64,000 bases of DNA, taken from Gonium pectorale. Taxonomy: Eukaryota > Chlorophyta > Chlorophyceae > Chlamydomonadales > Volvocaceae. The position numbers and the translations under genes were made by a program. Positions 11,444 through 22,675 of the stretch are shown here, in pieces. The DNA is taken from the NCBI GenBank assembly GCA_001584585.1, contig LSYV01000031.1, positions 81,319-145,318 of the forward strand. Direction: 5' to 3'. The number at the start of each line of letters is the position of its first letter. The first letter of the stretch is position 1. Under the pieces are notes generated by a model. The model did not search any database. It was not told the DNA's origin and worked only from the letters and a program-made list of their open reading frames with translations.

Positions 11444-13434
11444 AAAGGAGGTGTAGTGGCCTAGGCGATTCAGAGGTGATTACGGCGCCCTCGCGTGCCT
11501 TCCGCGAGGGCGTGTGTGGTGAGGCGCGAGCGCGTGTGGTCAGGAAAGAGAACAAAGCGACGGCATGGGAGTCACGGCGTGGCGGACTTGATGTGGCGGG
11601 TTAGCCACGCTGCGTCGAGCCCAGGGCTCGCGGTTGCTGAGTGATTCCAGCGGCGAGGCGAGACGAGCGCGAACGGAAGTCCAGTCCGGCGATGAGTGAC
11701 ACGTGCGAGGAGGGCGGGCGGGGAAGGGCCTTGGCACGGCTTCCACGACGGGGTGGCAGTGCAGGCGGAGGGAGCGGCAGGCGGACGCGTGAGCGGGCTT
11801 TGGCACCCGAGGGGGCAGGAGAGCGATTCGGTGCTTGCGCAGGAGTGTGATGGGGGTGAGCGAGACGGAGGGCGCGCCGCGAGACGCTCGGGGCGGCGGA
11901 GGGCCTGGGTGTTTGGCGCTGAGCGGGTTTGGAGCGCAGGAGAGGGCTCCCAGCATCCCCGACGCTTGCAGCGCAGCCCCCGGCGGGCAGTAGCGACGGA
12001 ACAAGCAAGTGGCAGGAGTGTGCGCTCGAAGGCGCCTCGTGATGGCCACAGCACATCGGCCGGGCGATGCATCACCGCAGCGCGTGCATGTCCGCAATTC
12101 AGACGGGTCAGGTAGCTGTACACGCGTTGTGGCGCCTCGGGATGTCCAGGGATGGTCAGCACATAGGGGCGATGCATCACCGCAGTGCATCAGTGCAATT
12201 CAGACAGGCCAGGTAGCTGTTCACGCGTTGCGGCAGTGGCGCAGGCGTTTTGCGACTTTCGACGGGCGAAGGGAGGCGGCGGAGGTCCTCACGGCTCGTG
12301 CGCCGACGGCGGGCTGGCTGTGGGCGGGGAAATTCCATTCCTCGCTGCGGTTGCCCTCGCTTTGACGCCCGCGCGCGTAGTACCTGTTTATAACCGCAAC
12401 GCACGACACGGTCGTGGCCAAATGCGTCGTATTGCAGCATAGTCATGGTTGGGGCCCAACAACTTTGGATACCGGTGCCAGCCTTTGGCGCCGTGGCAAT
12501 CACATTCTGCGCGTGTCGGCGCTTGTAGTAGTCGGGATTAGTAGTGTCGCTCATGTGGCACCTGGAACACACGCCCCACCTGCTGAGGTGCTGTTACTCG
12601 GGGAAGGTGCGGTAAATTGGCAATCACGCCAATCGGTGTTCTCCACAGGGCCGTGGCCGCCGACCGGCTTCATTTCCACGGTGCGTATGGCGGTGATGCA
12701 TTGGGTAGGTTGGGTTGCTCCAGGCCAGGAAGTTTCAGGATGTGGGCGGGGACTGCGCGTCCGTCCCGAGCCAGGCGGCTGGCATCTTTTGATTTGGGTG
12801 GTTTGGCTTTGTACGTGATTGCGTTCACTTTGCTGCACCGTCGTTACTGTATCGAGGGGTTCTTGTGAGGTCTGCACCGAGCAGACCGCTGGTGTATCTG
12901 GGGTTGAGGACTCGCCGCTGCGAGCGGGGGACTCCGGGTGATGTGCCCCGACTGGCGACCCGGATGGCTGGGAACCGGCTGGCATGCGGTGAGGGGGACG
13001 CCGGTGAGCGTCCAGGCTTCCGGCCTTCCGGCCGGCTGGCTGCCCGGCCTTTCCAACGGGCACCCGCTTCGAGCTATACTCACCATCCATTAACATAGTT
13101 AGGCACCGTTGTCCTCACGTGCAGGCCCCGCCCTGTGCTTGCCACCCGAAACGGCGCAGGCGCCGGCCAGCGTACTCCACACCGCCATGCGCCATCCCGA
13201 CCGTGCAGTGAGGCGAGATAGCTATGTGCGCATCGTGAGCTGCACGCATGCCCGTTTCTGGTTCTCTTTTTTTTTCATGCCCGCATGCGGCTCACAGCCG
13301 TACAGGTCTCAGGCGGTGCTCACGGCCGCGCAACCACTACAGGTCTCAGTCCCTTGGTCAGGGAGGCAACATCAGCCGTTTGTGAAGTAATCCGCCGTCC
13401 GTAACCAGGCGATCATGGACATCGCAGCCTTCCT
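11444..13434. other. Intergenic region without a supported gene
   Basis: No exon chain with family similarity or coherent splice phases was found. The open frames here look like chance frames in GC-rich DNA. It holds the tandem duplication at 12032-12237 and an AT-richer patch near 12790-12860. Confidence 0.5.
12032..12237. repeat. Imperfect tandem duplication, unit about 100 bp
   Basis: Two adjacent copies begin with GCGCCTCG near 12032 and 12130. Both contain GGCGATGCATCACCGCAG, GCAATTCAGAC and CAGGTAGCTGT, and both end in CACGCGTTG. Divergence is moderate with small indels. No coding frame is conserved between copies. Confidence 0.75.
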
Positions 13435-15215
13435 TTAGCTTCTCAGTGGGTTGGACTGCGGCGGCGCCTCCTCCACCTGCAGCACCGCCCCCAGCACGCC
13501 CTCGGCCGCCGCCAGCAGCACCTCGGCAGGCAGGCCCGTCAGGTCCGACAGCAACGGGAGGAACGGAAGGCAGGGCACGCCGCCACCGCCGCCACCGTCA
13601 TTCGATGAACAGTGTGGCGGCGCCGGCTGCGCGCCGCCACGTGCGCCGGTGTTGGGCGGCGGCGGCGGCGATCCGGGTACGTCGGCCCCGCGCGCCGCCA
13701 GCGCAAAGGTGGCCGCCACCACCGCCGCCGCGAGCATGCGGCCCCCTCGCACCAGCGAGCCCCGGAAGGCGGGGTCTGCGCGGCGGGGGATAGAGGGTTG
13801 GAAGGCTGTCTCAGTACAGAAGCCCTGGGGCGTACACCATGGGCGCATACATATCCCGACCGTTGGAAACTGGCTGAGCGCTGAGGGTGGAAGGGAGGGG
13901 CCAGGGCGCGGCGGGGGATGGGGCCGGTTAGGGGCGAGGATTGCTCGCTCGGGCGCAAGGCCAAATCGCCGTGGGGCACCCTCCTCGCCGTGGGCCCCGT
14001 CATACACCGTCACTTGGTCACTAGCCAGCCAGCCAGCGTCCCCTCCCTCCCCGCGGCCCAACTCCAGAAGCCGCGCTGTACCGGCGGCACAGGCCGCGCA
14101 AGCACGTCAGCCGCCTCACGCCTCAACACACATCAATCACCCCGCGTGCATACGTGCGACACGCTTCGGTGTTGCCGTCCAGTCGGGTGCGGCAGGTGGA
14201 ACTTGCGCCCCCCGCCCGCAGCACCCCGCAACCCCCCCCCGGCCAGCCGTCGCTGCGTGAGGCGGGCCTCAAAGCCCATCAGCCGGCGCCAACGTAGGCT
14301 TCATTATCCTCGTTGCAAATCGGCGTGACGTGTCGCGACCCGTTTCCCATCTTCGCTACCCCTCGCCCCCCTCCCACCCGCGGCCCCCGTCTCCGTCGCA
14401 CTCGCCCCACTGCCCATATCCAGGCCCCTGACAGACCCACCCAACCCCACAAAACTGCCATACTTACCTACTCACCCACGTGCTGCTGCACCACACCCGA
14501 CCACCCAACCACCACCCAGCCACCACCATTCCCGTCCAGCCGCCCCGCTTACTCACCCACGTGCAGCAGGTCCAGCACCATCCAGGCCACCTCCAGTGGC
14601 ACGCCCGGCAGGTAGCGCCGACCCGTGGGACTGCTACCCAGTTGCTCCACCAGCGCCGCCACGTGCTCCCACAGCAGCGCCCGGGACCCTCCGCGGCCGC
14701 CGCCTCCGCCTCCCCCTCCACCCCCTCCCCCGCTGCCGCCCCCTCCAGCGCCGCCGCTGGCACCTGCGATGCCGCCACAGCCCGTCGTCCCGCGTTCCAG
14801 CGCCGCTAGGGGCGAAGCCACGAGCAGCGTCTCCGCAGCCGCCGCCAGCTGCTGGGCGGACAGCGGCCCGGGGCTGCTTGAGTGCGGTGGCCTGCTGCTG
14901 GGAGCGCCGCCTGGCAGCGGCCGTCGCGGTGGATGGCTTGGACGCGCGTGCAGGCCCAGGTCGTGGAGGGCGGCAGCCACCCGGGCGGCGGCGGCCTCAC
15001 AGCGCCGCGACCGCGCATCGGCCGCCGGCGGAGGCGGTGCCGCGGGAGCAGTCGCAGCCACTGCCGCAGCCGCCGCAGCCGCCGCGGCCGCGGGTATACC
15101 CAGCGGCTGGCCGGGGGCAGCAGCCCCGCCGCGTGCCTGGATGTGTTGGGGCGGTGCGCCGGCGGGTGGGTGCAGCGACGCAGCCGCCACCAAGCATGCC
15201 GCAGGGAGGAGCAGC
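13435..15215 (-). CDS. Unrecognised helical protein, 5' part unresolved (possible cyclin-like fold)
   Basis: Two exons are well supported: 15215-14557 and 13775-13435, joined by a phase 1 intron (strong GTGAGT donor, GCAG acceptor) that rebuilds an Asp codon. The first is Ala/Pro-rich with long poly-Ala and Gly/Ser runs and ends PLEVAWMVLDLLHV. The second starts DPAFRGSLVRGGRMLAAAVV and ends with LLSDLTGLPAEVLLAAAEGV. The spacing of these helices vaguely recalls a cyclin C-terminal lobe (a 'P.. AAAA...A' helix followed by 'LTGY...EL'), but no cyclin box motif is seen and I do not assign it. An upstream ATG at 15783 opens a plausible first exon (MDAARSAAEVVFALTVAMG), but its donor is unclear. 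The stop is TAA at 13437-13435. Confidence 0.45.
13790..13890 (-). repeat. Intronic repeat, copy 1 (shared with 54421-54510)
   Basis: Read on the minus strand, this stretch aligns with 54421-54510 on the plus strand. Shared blocks include ACCCTCAGCGCTCAGCCAG, CGGTCGGGA, CCAGGGCTTCT and CCTTCCAACCCTCTA, with one indel of about 12 bp. It lies at the 3' end of the intron 14556-13776 of the minus-strand gene, about 15 bp before the acceptor, in sense orientation. Confidence 0.85.
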
Positions 15216-18200
15216 CTGGCGGCCGGGCAGGCAGCGTGTAAATGCGTGTAACACAAACCTGCCTGAGGCATGTATGCACGCATACGGGACCATGGCATCA
15301 AGCGGCTGCCGTCGTGAGCAACGGACGTGGGGCGCCTCGTCACGTCGTCAGGCGCGGGCGGGCGAGTGTGCAGCAGGGCGGCTCGCTCGGGGTCCGCGAG
15401 GCGGTGAGGAGCAGGTTTGCTTGCACCATGACCACCACCACCACACGGGACGCAGCCCTACCAACTGCTGGTACCCGCAGCGCCCGCCGACGCCACGCCC
15501 GCGGCCGCTCCCGCCATAACTCCGGCCAGCAAGCCGCCATAGTCGTCGGCCCCTCCTCCCGCACCTCCCTCCAATTGCTCGTGTAGAAGTGCCAAGGCCC
15601 TGAGGTGCCGGGGGAGGTTTGTAGGGGGGTTAGCGCGCCCCTGCTTCCCATGCAGGCCCGTTGCAGACTCGGCTGTCCTAGGATTGGAGCATTGTAGCCT
15701 CGCCTGTATTTCGCCTCGTGGCCGAGGCCCATCGCCACCGTCAGCGCGAATACCACTTCAGCGGCGCTCCTCGCCGCGTCCATCGGCCAAGCCGCCTCGC
15801 TACGAACTGATCACCAAATTGACCTTCTCCTGTTCTGGCACTCCCCTGCCCTATCTATAGCGAACTACGGCTTGCCACCTCGTGCCAGTTCAATGCATGG
15901 CTGCGAGACCGGGCAGGTCAGGTTCCGAGCGACATGTCCATCACAGCAGCAAAAGCAGTAAATAAACTTGTGGGCAAAGGATCTCGGCGCAATTGTGCGT
16001 TGAAAAGGACTTGAGGGAGCTCGTGCCAAGGGGCCGTACTCGGGGCGTTCCATCCACGTTGTGACCCACGGGTCGCGTTGGGACGTGGGGCACAACTCGT
16101 CGAGGCAAGTATGGGCGGGGCCGCGAGTTCAGCCGTGCGTGCGCTACCGGCGGGCAGCCGCACGGACGGTGCCGTGGATGCTTAGATGGGCACTGAACAG
16201 AGCCTCTCATAACGGAGCCGCCGCGCCTTCACAGAACAAGCATCAGGTAGGTGTGTGTAGGTGTGTGTTGGGCGACGGGCGATGCTGCGTCTGCACTTCC
16301 AGGCTGGCGCAGCCTTGTTATCTTTCCTGCATGGCGTTTGTTCGCTGAACGAACGGCCACGAAAAAACCCACGGAGCTTTCGGTGAAGCCCGCCCTGCGG
16401 GCGTTTTTTTTTGGTTTAGCCCACAGCTGTGTGCGACGTCGGTGTTTGGTCTCGGCTGCTGCGGTGCGCTGTAGTTAGGGAAGGCGTTGGGTGGTCCTCG
16501 TCACGGAAGGGCTACCTCCTATCTGTCCCTCCCATGTCTGCGCCCTTTCTCGCCTCTCCGCCTGCAATCTTTCCACAGAAACAAATAGCTGGGTCTCGCG
16601 AGTGCGGAAGCGGGCAAGCGATGTGGGAGATGCCCGGCTACCGTGTAGTTGTCGGTGCTCCCGTGTTACAGCCGCCGGTTATGCAGTTCACGGGTCGGTA
16701 AAACCGGTATGCTGGCCTAACATGTGATAACGCGGACAAGGTCCGTAGCTGCCCTAGTACATAGACAGGTTAGGAGAGGCGAACCTGATTATCTGCACTG
16801 GTTCGGGGCGAGCTCAAGGCTTGGATCATCAGTACTGTACCACAGGTCCCCCTCGGAGCCGCGGGTACCCGCCCGTTTTGAGTGCGGCGTTACATGTAGC
16901 ATAGCCGCAAGCCGCCCCGCTGCCCCACGTACAGTACATGCTGCTTCCCGCACTCTGACGCGGTAGCGGGCGGCACAATCCGCGGGTTGGGCCGTGGGCT
17001 ATGCATGCAGGGCAGGCAGGCAGCACGTGCCGACATCCGGGGGAGCCAACGCCGCCAGCAGCTCCGTGCCCATGCTCAACAGCACCTTGAACCGACCCAA
17101 GCCTGTGCACGGAACCCAACGACACTTCCCCGTTGTTCAGACTGGCTGTCCGCTGTAAAGCGATCCGTGATTAACACTGACGAAACAGTGCTTGCCATTC
17201 CCTATCTGTCTTTCTAATGAAGCCCATTGGGTAGGCGTCCCCGCCTACTTCCAAGAGGTGGGGGCGTGGGGGCCCCTTGCAGCGAGCTGGGTTAGTGGCT
17301 TTTCATCCACTTGTCCCCACTCAAACCTCGTCCGGGCCCAGACACATAGCGGGCATCTTACAAAACAAGCTGCACTTGCAGACACGCCTAACCGCCTGGC
17401 CGTCTAAGCACGCTGGTCATGCACGCAGAACGGCACGCTAACCGGCCCTACGGTAGTCTGGTATCTGAGTTCACAACCTCAGCAAAAAGTGACCTGACGC
17501 GTTCAGGCCCCCGGCCACACGCCCGCTTCGGCCCACGATCTCCTGTGTACGCGTGGCGGCAAGGTATGGCAGCAAGGTACGGCAGCACGCGGCCCGTCTT
17601 TCTGTGTAGTGTCTCGAAGTCCCATGCACCGATCACCGGACCGCGCAGGCTGGCTGACATGCGCACCAAGCACGCCGTCTCGTGCTTCGTGGTGGAAAGG
17701 CAACCACCTCCATCAATCCCCAAGACAACATTGACAGGTGGCCCCAAGCACGCATGCGACTAGCCGTACATACATATGTACTGCAAGCCGTAGCACGGTA
17801 CTGCATCTAGATATGCTCCCTCGCGTTCATCGCCAGTCGGGCTGGAGCGGGCGGCCCTGCCTTGTGCTGCTTCAAATGCCCGCCAGCAAGTTTACTAAAC
17901 AGCGGCACGTCGTAAGCAACCAACGCCCGGCACCGGGCTTAGCTTGCAATCCTACAGGTGCAATCCTACACCTCCCACGAACTGAACTACTAACTGCGTA
18001 ACAGCAGATCACACTCGTCAGCTCGGCTCCCGGACAGGCGGGGTGCAAGCCTTCAGTTTTCCTTGAGGCCGCGCCCCGTTGTAATCTCGTGAAGCCGGCG
18101 TGGCGCCACCCGCCCGCGCCCTCGACGACCGCCGGCTGCACGCAGCTGCAGCTACACGCCTCCTCGTGCCCGTTCATACCGCCAGTGCGCCTTCTGACGC

Positions 18201-19232
18201 GACTACGGGCGGTACCGCACCGCGAGGAAGAGCCGGCACAGGGCAGAACGCCAGCTTCAGCCCGCCTTGCTGTTACCTTCACTTTGGGACATGCCGGCCA
18301 TCGCCGCGAGCCCGCAGCTGCACACACCGCGCCGCGCGTCCGACGCGGGGTCGCCTCACGGGGGGGGGCGGCAGCGACACCAATATGCCACCGGCGCCCC
18401 GTGAGGCGGCTGCGCTTCAAGCCCTGGACGCAGGTAGCGCTTGGGGGCCCGCATCCACCGTATGGCCAAGCCCGCCTCCGCCGCCAACCCCGCCGGCTCT
18501 GCGCAGCCCGTCTACCCAAAAACACTAGTCGAAAACAGAGTCTGCGCCCATTCTCTACCCGGACCGCCAGTCAAAGCACAAGTACAGAGCCCAGCTCGCA
18601 GTCAAGTGCAGGCATTGCAAGATCAAATACGCATCGCGGCTCCTTTGCCCCTGCCCGCGTTTGCCCGCCGCTGGTGGCGGCCATAGCGGCCAGCGGCAGA
18701 CTGGCGGCGGTCATAGCGCGGTACCGACGCTTTGAAACCTACCACGCACACCAGTCTGCAGTCATACACATTGCTGTCGTCACCGTTAACAGGTTGCAGA
18801 GAAACTCCTGGGGTTCATTGAGAGCAACAGCCATGCGCCGAGTGACATGCCCCCCAAAGATACGGTAACACACAATGCAAACGAAGCGGACATTCTGCCG
18901 ACCCAACCTAATCGCTGACCCTAACAGCGGTCCGCGCAAACAATGCGCCAACGCGGCATGCCCATCATCATTCGGCATTTGGCGGTAGCGACTGCACACA
19001 ATGGAGAACCTGCAACCTGTTGTCAGCACTTGTTGCCCGCGCTCAGATGCGGAAGGTCCGCGTGCGCATAGCCCAACTCCTACCCGTGTGGCCCACCAGT
19101 ATCATGTACAAGGCGCGTCAAGACCCACCACCGGCATGCCGCGGTGAGCGGGTAAAGCACGGGAGGATAATCCGTCCTGGTTTGATTACTCGCAGCGACC
19201 AGGCGGCATCCGTACCGACAATAAAGCATTAC
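15216..19232. other. Long intergenic region without a supported gene
   Basis: Both strands contain open frames up to about 260 codons (for example 18089-18868), but none shows recognisable motifs or a coherent exon chain. It may hold the first exon of the gene ending at 13435 (candidate ATG at 15783). It contains the interspersed repeat at 16434-16585, and near 16385-16415 a short inverted repeat (CCCGCCCTGCGGGCG) followed by nine T. Confidence 0.45.
16434..16585 (+). repeat. Interspersed repeat, copy A
   Basis: This about 150-bp stretch is similar to 24484-24660 (+) and to the complement of 24003-23866. Shared blocks are GTCGGTGTTTGGTCT, GTGCGCTGTAGTTAGGG, CTCGTCACGGAAGGGCTA, CGCCCTTTCTCGCCTCT and CTTTCCACAGA. 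All three copies end at the CTTTCCACAGA block, which suggests that block lies at or near a true element end. It carries no significant open frame of its own. Confidence 0.85.
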
Positions 19233-22200
19233 TCATCGTTCCGTTGCCCCTCCCGCACCCGCAGTCCCTCCCGCCGCCGCCGCCGGCGCTGGCGCAGCCG
19301 GCGCGTCTCCCGCCGCCGGCGCTGGCGCGGCCGGCGCGTCTCCCGCACCCGCCCCTCCCGCACCCGCCGCTCCTCCCATGCCCGCCGCCGCCGCTGGCAC
19401 GGCTGGCGCGTCATGGATGCGGGCACACGCCTTCTTGTGGCTCTCCTTCCAGTGGGCCCTTTGGCACGCCTGCCCGCAGTACCCCACCGCGCGGCACAGC
19501 CGGCACACCAGCAGCTTCTGGTCCGCCTCGCTGTCGCCCTCCAGGTTGGGGCAGGCCGGGTGGGCACACGTCCGCAGGGCCCCGCGCACCTCGGCCAGCG
19601 GCGGCAGGAGGGAGGCCAGGCGCGCCAGACGGGCCTCAGAGGGCGCCTGCCCAGCGCCTGCGCCGGGCAGCGATCCTGCCTCCGCCCCTGCGCCGCTGCC
19701 GACTGCGCCTGAAGATGCGCTGAGCCCCGGGGGCACCGCGCCTGCGCCCCGGGGGCCATCTCCGCCGCCAGCTGCCGAGCCCCTGCGCTCCAGCCAGGCC
19801 GCCAGGGCCTCCGCCTCCGCCGCCCGCTTCTCCCGGCCCAGCGCCCGGAGGAACGTCGCCGCCTTCTGGACCCGCTGCCAGCGCCAGGACAGCGGCGGCA
19901 GCGGCGGGCCCTGCTGCTGGCCGGGAGCGGCGGCGCTACTCCCTGCAGCCGCAGCCTCCGTCGCCGGCTGCTGCTGGGCGCAGTACAGCGCCTCAATGGC
20001 CCGGCAGCCGGTAACCAGGTTATCCACGAAAGCGGGCATCTTCTCGTCCCGCGGTACGACGTCCCAACCCGAATCCCAGACGTACCCTAGCAGTTTCACC
20101 ACGCCCATCTCTTCCAACAGCCAGCCGATCCAGCCGTCGGAGCCGCCAGCCACGGCCATGGCGTCCGGGGCCGCCAGCGCGGCGTCGGGCGCCGCCGTCT
20201 CTGCGCTGCGCCGGGCCGTGGCGCTCAGCAGCAGCGGCAGCCACACCAGCAGCGGCGTCAGCGCCTCCTTCACCACCACCTCCGACGACAGGTCGAGCCC
20301 CAGCGCCATCACGCTCTCTAGCGTGGTGCGCACCACGGTCGCCATAGGCGGCAGCCACTGCCAGGCCGCGAAGGACACCATGCCCATTAGCTGCTGGCAG
20401 GGCGGCGAGGGGCCCTGCGGGCCCTCCTCCACCGCCGGACCCGCCGCAGCCGCGTCCAACGCGGCGGCGCCCCCCGCCAGCGCGTCGTGCGCGGCGACCA
20501 TGAGCGTCCCGGACAGGATGGCCCGGCACCTGTTCAGCCGGCTGCCCACAGCCCACAGAGGCATTTCGGCCGCGACGGCCATCCACAGCACCTTGCGAAA
20601 CGTGGCCACCAGCGCCGCCGCCCGGCTGCGCTCGCCGTACGCCAGCAGCAGCCCCAGGCAGCGCCAGGCGCCCTCCGCCAGCCGGTTCACCAGTGCGCCC
20701 GCGACGGCGGCCTCCGGCCCCTCGGGCGCCCGGGCCGCGCGGCGCAGCAGCTGCTCTAAGAAGGCCACCACGCCGCCGCGCAGCGCCGCGGTGACCCTCG
20801 GTGGCGGCTCCGGCGGCATCGCAGACAGGCCTGCGAGGACAGCACAGGGCGAGTTTGCGCACGAGGAGACGACTTGGGCAAACGAGAGCGCGTCACACCA
20901 GAAGGTGCTGCGCGTCACGCAAAACGGCGACCTTTGCCTTGTACCAGGTACACAGAAAAGCGGCTTTGAAAGGCACCCGAGCTTCGCGCTCGCATGGGCG
21001 TAGGCGGGCATCAGCTCACCGGGCGCCACCGCTGTGTAAGCCGGCGGCCTAGCAACGAACCCCGGCTCCGTCAGCCGCAAACGCTCGGACTTGGCAAAAG
21101 CACAGCACACTCACCGGCCGCGAGCGGCTCCCGCTCAAACTCCTGCAGCTGCCGGCCGAGGCACTCGCCCAGGGGCTCCAGCAGCGTGGGATTGAGCTCC
21201 TGCGCCACCAGACACACCTCCTGCGCCAGCTGCCACCAGCGCACCCCCTGCGCCAGCCAGCCGCCGCTGCCGGCTGACGGCAGGGTGGAGAGCAGGGCCT
21301 GGGCGGCGTCCAGGGACTCGACAGCCATTGCGGATACCATCGTGCTGGAGGCGCCGCCGCCGCCAGCGCCAGGGTCCGCAGGCGGTGGGTTCCGCAGGCG
21401 CTGCACCGCGCTGGCGCCAGCTCGCAGTGCGAATGCCAGGCAGCCACGCCCATGCGGTCGCGGCGGCTGCGACCGCAGCCCATGCGCCAGGACGCGCAGC
21501 GCAGTGACGACGCTCTTGGCCTCAACGTCAGGACTCGGGTCCTCGAGCTGCAGGGCCCCGCACAGCTCCCCCGGCAGGCCGTAGTCGGGCCCCCCGTCGG
21601 CGATGCAGAGGCCCACCACGCCGAAAGCCAGCACCGCGTGCCGGAGGCATTGCCCGGATAGCAGGTGCTGTAGACGGCTGTAGACGGCTGTAGTGGCGGC
21701 GGTGATCGAGGCGGTTCCGGCGGCGGTTCCGGCTGCGGTAGCCGCCCAGGTGTGGTCGCCCATGCTGTACTGCTTGCTGACTTTGGCCAGCAGCTCCATG
21801 GCCACCATGGCTGTCTTGAAGTGGTCATGGTCGGGCGGCCCAGCCCTTGGCGCCATGAGCAGCATCGTGCGCGCCCCGTGCTCCAGCACCAAGCTGTCCT
21901 CCAGGGCCGTGACCAGCTCCAGGCACCAGCCGCTGACGACGGCCTCTGCCCCCCCCTCCAACGCGCGAGACAGGTCCCTTGCGCATACTGCCACACACTG
22001 ATAGGTGAAGTCCAGCAGTGAGCTGATGTACCCAGCCGCGCCGCTGTCGACATCCTCCTCCGCCCCCAGGCCCGCCAGGTAGTCCGCCGTGGAGGCCAGC
22101 TGCCGGCCGGCGGCGTGCAGAACCTGGGAGCGCAACAGACAGCTGACGCGAGAGCGGACGCACGGGGGGAGGGGGGCGCCCGGCTTCGCCCACGACGTGA

Positions 22201-22675
22201 GGACCATAGTAACGAGGCCAAGGCCGAGCACCGCTACTAGCCTCGGCATCTTCTTCGGGCCCTCTATCCCCCAGCCGACGCGCGGCAGGCGCAAAGCTGC
22301 TGCGGCGAGGCCGCACAGCGCCAGCCATGCGCGGTCGTCGGCGGCCAGGTGAGCGCAAATCCGTGCCTCGCACGTGCCCCAGGAGATGTAGCGCCAGATC
22401 ATTTCAAGCAGCCCGTACAACTCTGGGAGGTCTTCGGGCTTTAGCTGCAGCAGCATCGGCTTCTCCTCCAGGGCTGAAGACGTCTCAGTTGCGGGACCAT
22501 TTCGGAACAACAGCCCGACTCCCTCAGGCAAACGTCGCAGCGCATCTTGCAGGTCGACTGGCAGCTCGGGGTCAATGCTGCTACGGGCACCAGCGCTGAC
22601 AGCCGTTGCCTGAACTGCCTCCTGGCGCCGACCCGGCTGCTTGCGGCCATGCTGAGGGCGCTTTCGACCAGCCAT
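19233..22675 (-). CDS. MYND-type zinc-finger protein
   Basis: Two long exons (22675-21115 and 20830-19233), joined by a phase 1 intron with a GTGAGT donor, encode about 1052 aa starting MAGRKRPQHGRK. Most of the protein is helical, Ala/Leu-rich and without motifs I recognise. Near the C-terminus a MYND zinc finger is clear: CAHPAC, then CRLC, VGYCGQACQRAHW and ESHKKAC (about residues 938-989). MYND fingers bind proline-containing protein motifs; in chlamydomonad algae they occur in large families of proteins of unknown function. The last 60 residues are an Ala/Pro/Gly repeat with two copies of GDAPAAPAPAA. The basic N-terminus could be a nuclear signal. The start is the first ATG in a frame uninterrupted for 520 codons. 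No neighbour suggests a specific role. Confidence 0.9.

Noticed and set aside
16385..16415. Rho-independent terminator (GC hairpin plus T run)
   Set aside because: The inverted repeat is real, but no gene ends nearby and such terminators do not operate for Pol II genes.
17872..18525. 217-codon minus-strand frame as a protein gene
   Set aside because: Arg/Ala-rich composition typical of chance GC-rich frames, no motif, no splice partners, and an equally long overlapping plus frame.
19378..21003. 541-codon plus-strand open frame
   Set aside because: It is antisense to the second exon of the MYND-finger gene. GC-rich third positions on the true strand leave the complementary frame open; no motif is present.
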